NCBI GenBank assembly: GCA_951812925.1 | Contig: OX638369.1 | Coordinates: 130,041,287 to 130,105,286, forward strand | DNA length: 64,000 nt | Direction of reading: 5' to 3' | DNA from: Calliopum simillimum | Lineage: Eukaryota > Arthropoda > Insecta > Diptera > Lauxaniidae | Part shown: piece after piece, positions 60,724-64,000 of the stretch | Layout of the letters: every line of letters begins with the position of its first letter | How positions within the stretch are numbered: the stretch's first letter is position 1 | The notes under the pieces: model-generated | What the model was told of the DNA's origin: nothing | Databases searched by the model: none | The model's input: the letters and a program-made list of their open reading frames with translations, nothing else | Program-made: the position numbers and the translations under genes

Positions 60724-60909
60724 TTGCAGACCCACAATAATCATAACGCATACAACATCCGAAACGGAAGAGCATTTTGACAGACCGACATTTGAATGGA
60801 CACGTGGCTTTGTTCGCCTCGCAGGATTTCGCAAACGAATGAACGCAGAAACGCACGTTGGGGAGCAACGCACAACTTGGGCCTGTCGGACATGTGAATG
60901 AGTAGACGT
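60724..60909 (-). CDS. Probable internal exon of a cysteine-rich protein
   Basis: On the minus strand a pyrimidine-rich acceptor (TTGTTGTTCCTTCCGCTAG) precedes 60909 and a good donor (CAA|GTAAGG) follows 60724. The exon is 186 bp, phase 1 at both ends, and encodes 62 codons with nine cysteines: C-x5-C-x8-C-x7-C-x6-C-x3-C-x10-CC-x5-C. Its composition is more GC-rich than its surroundings. Symmetric phase 1-1 exons and dense cysteines are typical of secreted or extracellular modules. The frame has no ATG upstream before a stop, which fits an internal exon rather than a whole gene. If the donor is not used, the frame ends at a TAA at 60704. I do not recognise the family. Neighbouring exons were not found in the window. 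Confidence 0.5.
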
Positions 60910-60954
60910 CTAGCGGAAGGAACAACAAAATAACAATCACAAAAAATCAGCATT

Positions 60955-62338
60955 TAATCAGCATGAGCGTTTAATAAAAAAAAAAATCGGTTGTATATTT
61001 TGCAAACATCCTGAAATTTAAATTTCAAGGACTCGCTTAGTGTGCGCTTTAAGCTTAAAGCAACACACAATTTAAACTTCAGCTGACAAGTTCTTGTAGA
61101 TATTAATCTTTCAAAAGTTTTCTCCAACACAATATGAATTTTCGCACAACACTGTCAACTCGCTACTGCTGCTGCTGTCCCCTTTTGGACTGACACTTGT
61201 TAGCTGTCCGACAAGCACGCTTGGATGTTGGCCATGGGCGAGTTGCATGCTTTGCCAACTTATTGATGCGGAAGCCTAAGCAACTGTCCGTCTATGAGCC
61301 GCCTATCCAACTGTTGTTGTTGCCGTTGCACATAACTGACATAGCAGTCGGCTGCAGTCACAACTTCATCTTGTTTGCATGTCCTGCATAAAGTTTCGTC
61401 TCTGGACAGAACGAGGACAAAGTTTTGCATTTAGTTGGCGTTGTAGCATGTCCGTCTGTTGTCGCCTTTAGCGTTTATTTGAGTTACTACTTTAAGATAC
61501 AGAAGACGTTGCTGCTATTTAATTTTATGAGAGCGTCCAAGTCTCTAAATGACTTTAGAGCACTTCTCACCCAAAGTAAGAAGCGTTAGGATTTTAACAT
61601 ACGATTCCTTTTTTTAATTAACGCTTGTTGTGAATGAGGCGCTTTCAAGCAAAGATGGAAAGGTTGAAAATTTTAAGTTGAGTAAACAAACAAGGGTGAA
61701 GGATTTGATTTGCTTTGCTTCAGAATTATCCCTACAAAGCTGTCGAACTTTTTCATCTTTCTGTTAAAACTTTTAATGAGGAAAATAATCAGCACCTTAA
61801 AGTTTAAGTACACAACGATATTGTTCATGTTGCATCTTATTTTTGGCATAACTTTTTTAAGTATTCCGAAATTCTTATCATTCAAAAGATCTAAAAATAT
61901 ATTTGAAATTCATGAATATTTCAGCAACTTCAAATGCTTTAATCAGCAGACATTAGCTGTAAGCAAATACACACATTAGGCTCATCGGGCAGTGGCGTAG
62001 TGCACTGCTTTTTTGAAAATATTCGATTCGTGTACCTTAAAATTGTGATATGACTCATTGTCCGATTCAAACTTTTAATCAAATCACAGAACTGAAGCTT
62101 ATACTGTGGTATTTTCATCTACTGCATCCCACGCTAAACTGGTTCGATTTGAATGAAACAAAAAAAAAGCCATCCCCACACCTTCTTAAAAGTTAGAAGG
62201 ACACTTAAAAACGATATCTGCAGTTTTTTTTTTTCGTTCCTAGAAAAACCGGTGATATAATATTGATTCTCCTGAAGGCCCATTTTGACAATAAAAAAAT
62301 ATTTTTTGTTCATTTTTTTTTTCTTCACAGCATAAATG
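60955..62338. other. Intergenic or intronic, no further exon recognised
   Basis: A GC-richer patch at 61140-61480 has no domain in any frame. If the cysteine-rich exon is real, part of this stretch would be its upstream intron. Confidence 0.35.
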
Positions 62339-63002
62339 GGGGAACTGATGCTATTATGGCATAGCTAATGTTTAGGTGGAATTTGAAAGAGAACCGTTAG
62401 ATCAATTTCAGGCAAATTTTTTTATGCTAATCACTGAAGTGTTGGCTACAGAATATATTTCAATAAAATGTGTGCAATTTCATTAAAAAAAGTTATTTAG
62501 CAAAATCTGAAAAAAGTAAAAAAAGCAGTTTTCAAAAAGTTGGCAGGTAATGTGGTATATATGGTGGCACAATGTGGTATATATACTGATCAGTACTTTT
62601 AAAGTGGGCTGGTAATGTGGTACATATAAGTAGGATAATGTGGTATACTTAACCATACAACCAAATATAAAGTTTGAAAGGTATGAAATAAGTTCATAAT
62701 AACATTTACATTGGTTCTCAAACTCATAGCTTTTATAAAAAAATAAACTGCAATCAATAAAGTTAAGAATAACAAGAAATATTCATATACCACATTAGCG
62801 AATCCCGACTATACCACATTGGCCAATTTTAAGAAATTACAAAATTCTAAAAATAAAATGGGAAACTTTGTGAATTTACATAGTTAAACATCCGGAAAAA
62901 AAAATCAACCACACGCGATTTACGTTTCGTTCAACTGACACCGGAAAATTTTTGTTTGGTGCATGACAGCAACACATTATACCACAATAGCATCAGTTCC
63001 CC
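62339..63002. mobile_element. 664-bp element with 25-bp inverted ends and repeated sites
   Basis: GGGGAACTGATGCTATTATG at 62339 matches the inverse of the end at 63002 (GGGGAACTGATGCTATTGTG), continuing to about 25 bp. The inner flanks carry seven copies of an 'aatgtggtatata' motif: direct at about 62551, 62572, 62615 and 62638, inverted at about 62785, 62811 and 62975. This arrangement fits transposase-binding sites. No target duplication is clear and no transposase is present. Confidence 0.7.
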
Positions 63003-63020
63003 TACCCACATTTTCTTGAA

Positions 63021-63067
63021 AATTGAATTATCTTGGTTAGTTTTCCCGTAAAAAATATTTCCACGCA

Positions 63068-63098
<31 letters not shown>

Positions 63099-63237
63099 AC
63101 AGACGGACATAGCTATATCGACTCAGGAAGTGACTCTGATCAAGAACATATACACTTTTCTATATCTGTCACGCCTCCTTCTCTGCGTTACAAACGGAAG
63201 GACAAAGTGAATATACCCTGGGCGTAGTGTATAAAAA
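63021..63237 (+). mobile_element. DINE-like element, 5' truncated
   Basis: Only the 3' part is present: 'attgaattatcttggttagt', an (AGCC)n tract at 63069-63097, AGACGGAC, the core with 'ctgatcaagaacatataca', 'cacgcctccttctctgcg' and the end GGGCGTAGTGTATAAAAAG. Confidence 0.8.
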
Positions 63238-64000
63238 GAAATAGGTGGGGACAAAAAAAAGCATGTTTTGGTACATTTTTTGGAGGTTTACCCATAAGGC
63301 AGAAAATGTTTAGAATCATCCAAAGTGTACGTGTGATTTTTTTCAGAATTTTTAGAGTCTATCTAACATCTGAGGTGGTTTGGAGATGAATCTAAATTTC
63401 GACCCTATCTACCCCAAGCTCTCCTCCCCCTCAATTTATTCATAATACATTCACACTACGTCTATGTGTATGTATTTTTCCTCACATTTTTTTTTCCAAA
63501 TTGTGAGATGTTTCCGATAACAAAGAAGATGCTGACCGCAACGCAATAGACAAGCGACAATGACTTCGGTCTCATTGAAATTGAAATTGTCGTCATTGTG
63601 ACAAAGGAAATGGCAGTAGCTGCTTTTCATGTTTCATACGCTGAAACGCTGGCACATTGATATTAATATGTCCATTCATTCCCGCCGTGTCGCCGCCGCC
63701 GCTGCAATTTCACTACAGTTCTCCAAGTACGTGTTATAGCCCCAACAAAGTCTTAGACAAACGACGACGAATAAGTGTAGAAGAATCTTTTATGCCGCAC
63801 ATCCTCCATGCGTCCGTCGCGTTGGTCGTTGTCCAATTAAGAAAGTCCAATCGTTCAATTGATGCATGTGGGCGAATCTCTGTGGACCCTATCGATGTTG
63901 TAGTTGTGTTTAGTATCACTTGCTGAAAGGAAATGCAACATCAGCGAATTTTTGCTGCTTTTTCGCTTTTGTAGAAATTGGAAACGCGCGAATTACCCAA
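63238..64000. other. Intergenic, no gene recognised
   Basis: 63650-63920 is GC-richer, with GCCGCC repeats and short frames on both strands that show no domain. Confidence 0.4.

Overview
The window looks like nuclear DNA of a higher fly (Diptera, Schizophora; a tephritid-like genome is my guess). It is AT-rich, mostly non-coding and full of mobile-element debris. Three things point there: a SoxB1 gene of the SoxNeuro type, many copies of a DINE-1/mini-me-like repeat carrying the dipteran (GTCY)n and (TA)n signature, and a scaffold gap of 200 N at 51994-52193. No bacterial-type operon, CRISPR array or virus was seen.

Layout. 1-2.3 kb: two short inverted-repeat elements and a three-unit repeat. 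2.3-7.5 kb: ordinary intergenic DNA. 7.5-9.1 kb: a minisatellite split by a DINE-like element. 9-28 kb: intergenic DNA with small hairpin elements, relics and a 288-bp tandem duplication. 28-31.9 kb: giant foldback elements. 33-34.9 kb: a 1.8-kb inverted-repeat element. 34.9-42.7 kb: the SoxN locus on the minus strand, with no recognisable transposon. 42.7-44.1 kb: a TA-flanked MITE and a foldback element. 47-51.2 kb: two head-to-tail DINE-like copies, one split by a LINE whose ORF2 has a single in-frame stop. 52.5-52.9 kb: a retroposon carrying tRNA-like pol III boxes and a hammerhead ribozyme. 54.7-58.5 kb: a five-unit DINE-like copy and a composite inverted-repeat element. 60.7-60.9 kb: a probable cysteine-rich internal exon. 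62.3-63.2 kb: another inverted-repeat element abutting a DINE-like fragment.

Three results stand out. (1) At 52773-52819 every conserved core nucleotide of a type I hammerhead ribozyme is present, with perfect stems I and II, a three-pair stem III and a GUC cleavage triplet. It lies inside a 433-bp unit that has 15-bp target-site duplications and a 3' poly(A). (2) SoxN ends in a SoxB1-like terminus (APLAHM) at a TGA, but the same frame then stays open for 282 more codons of His/Ser/Gly/Ala-rich sequence. This is a strong stop-codon readthrough candidate. (3) At 60724-60909 (minus strand) a 62-codon, phase 1-1 exon encodes nine cysteines.

Most assignments rest on reading motifs and repeats by eye. 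Element borders are good to a few bases where stated and otherwise approximate.
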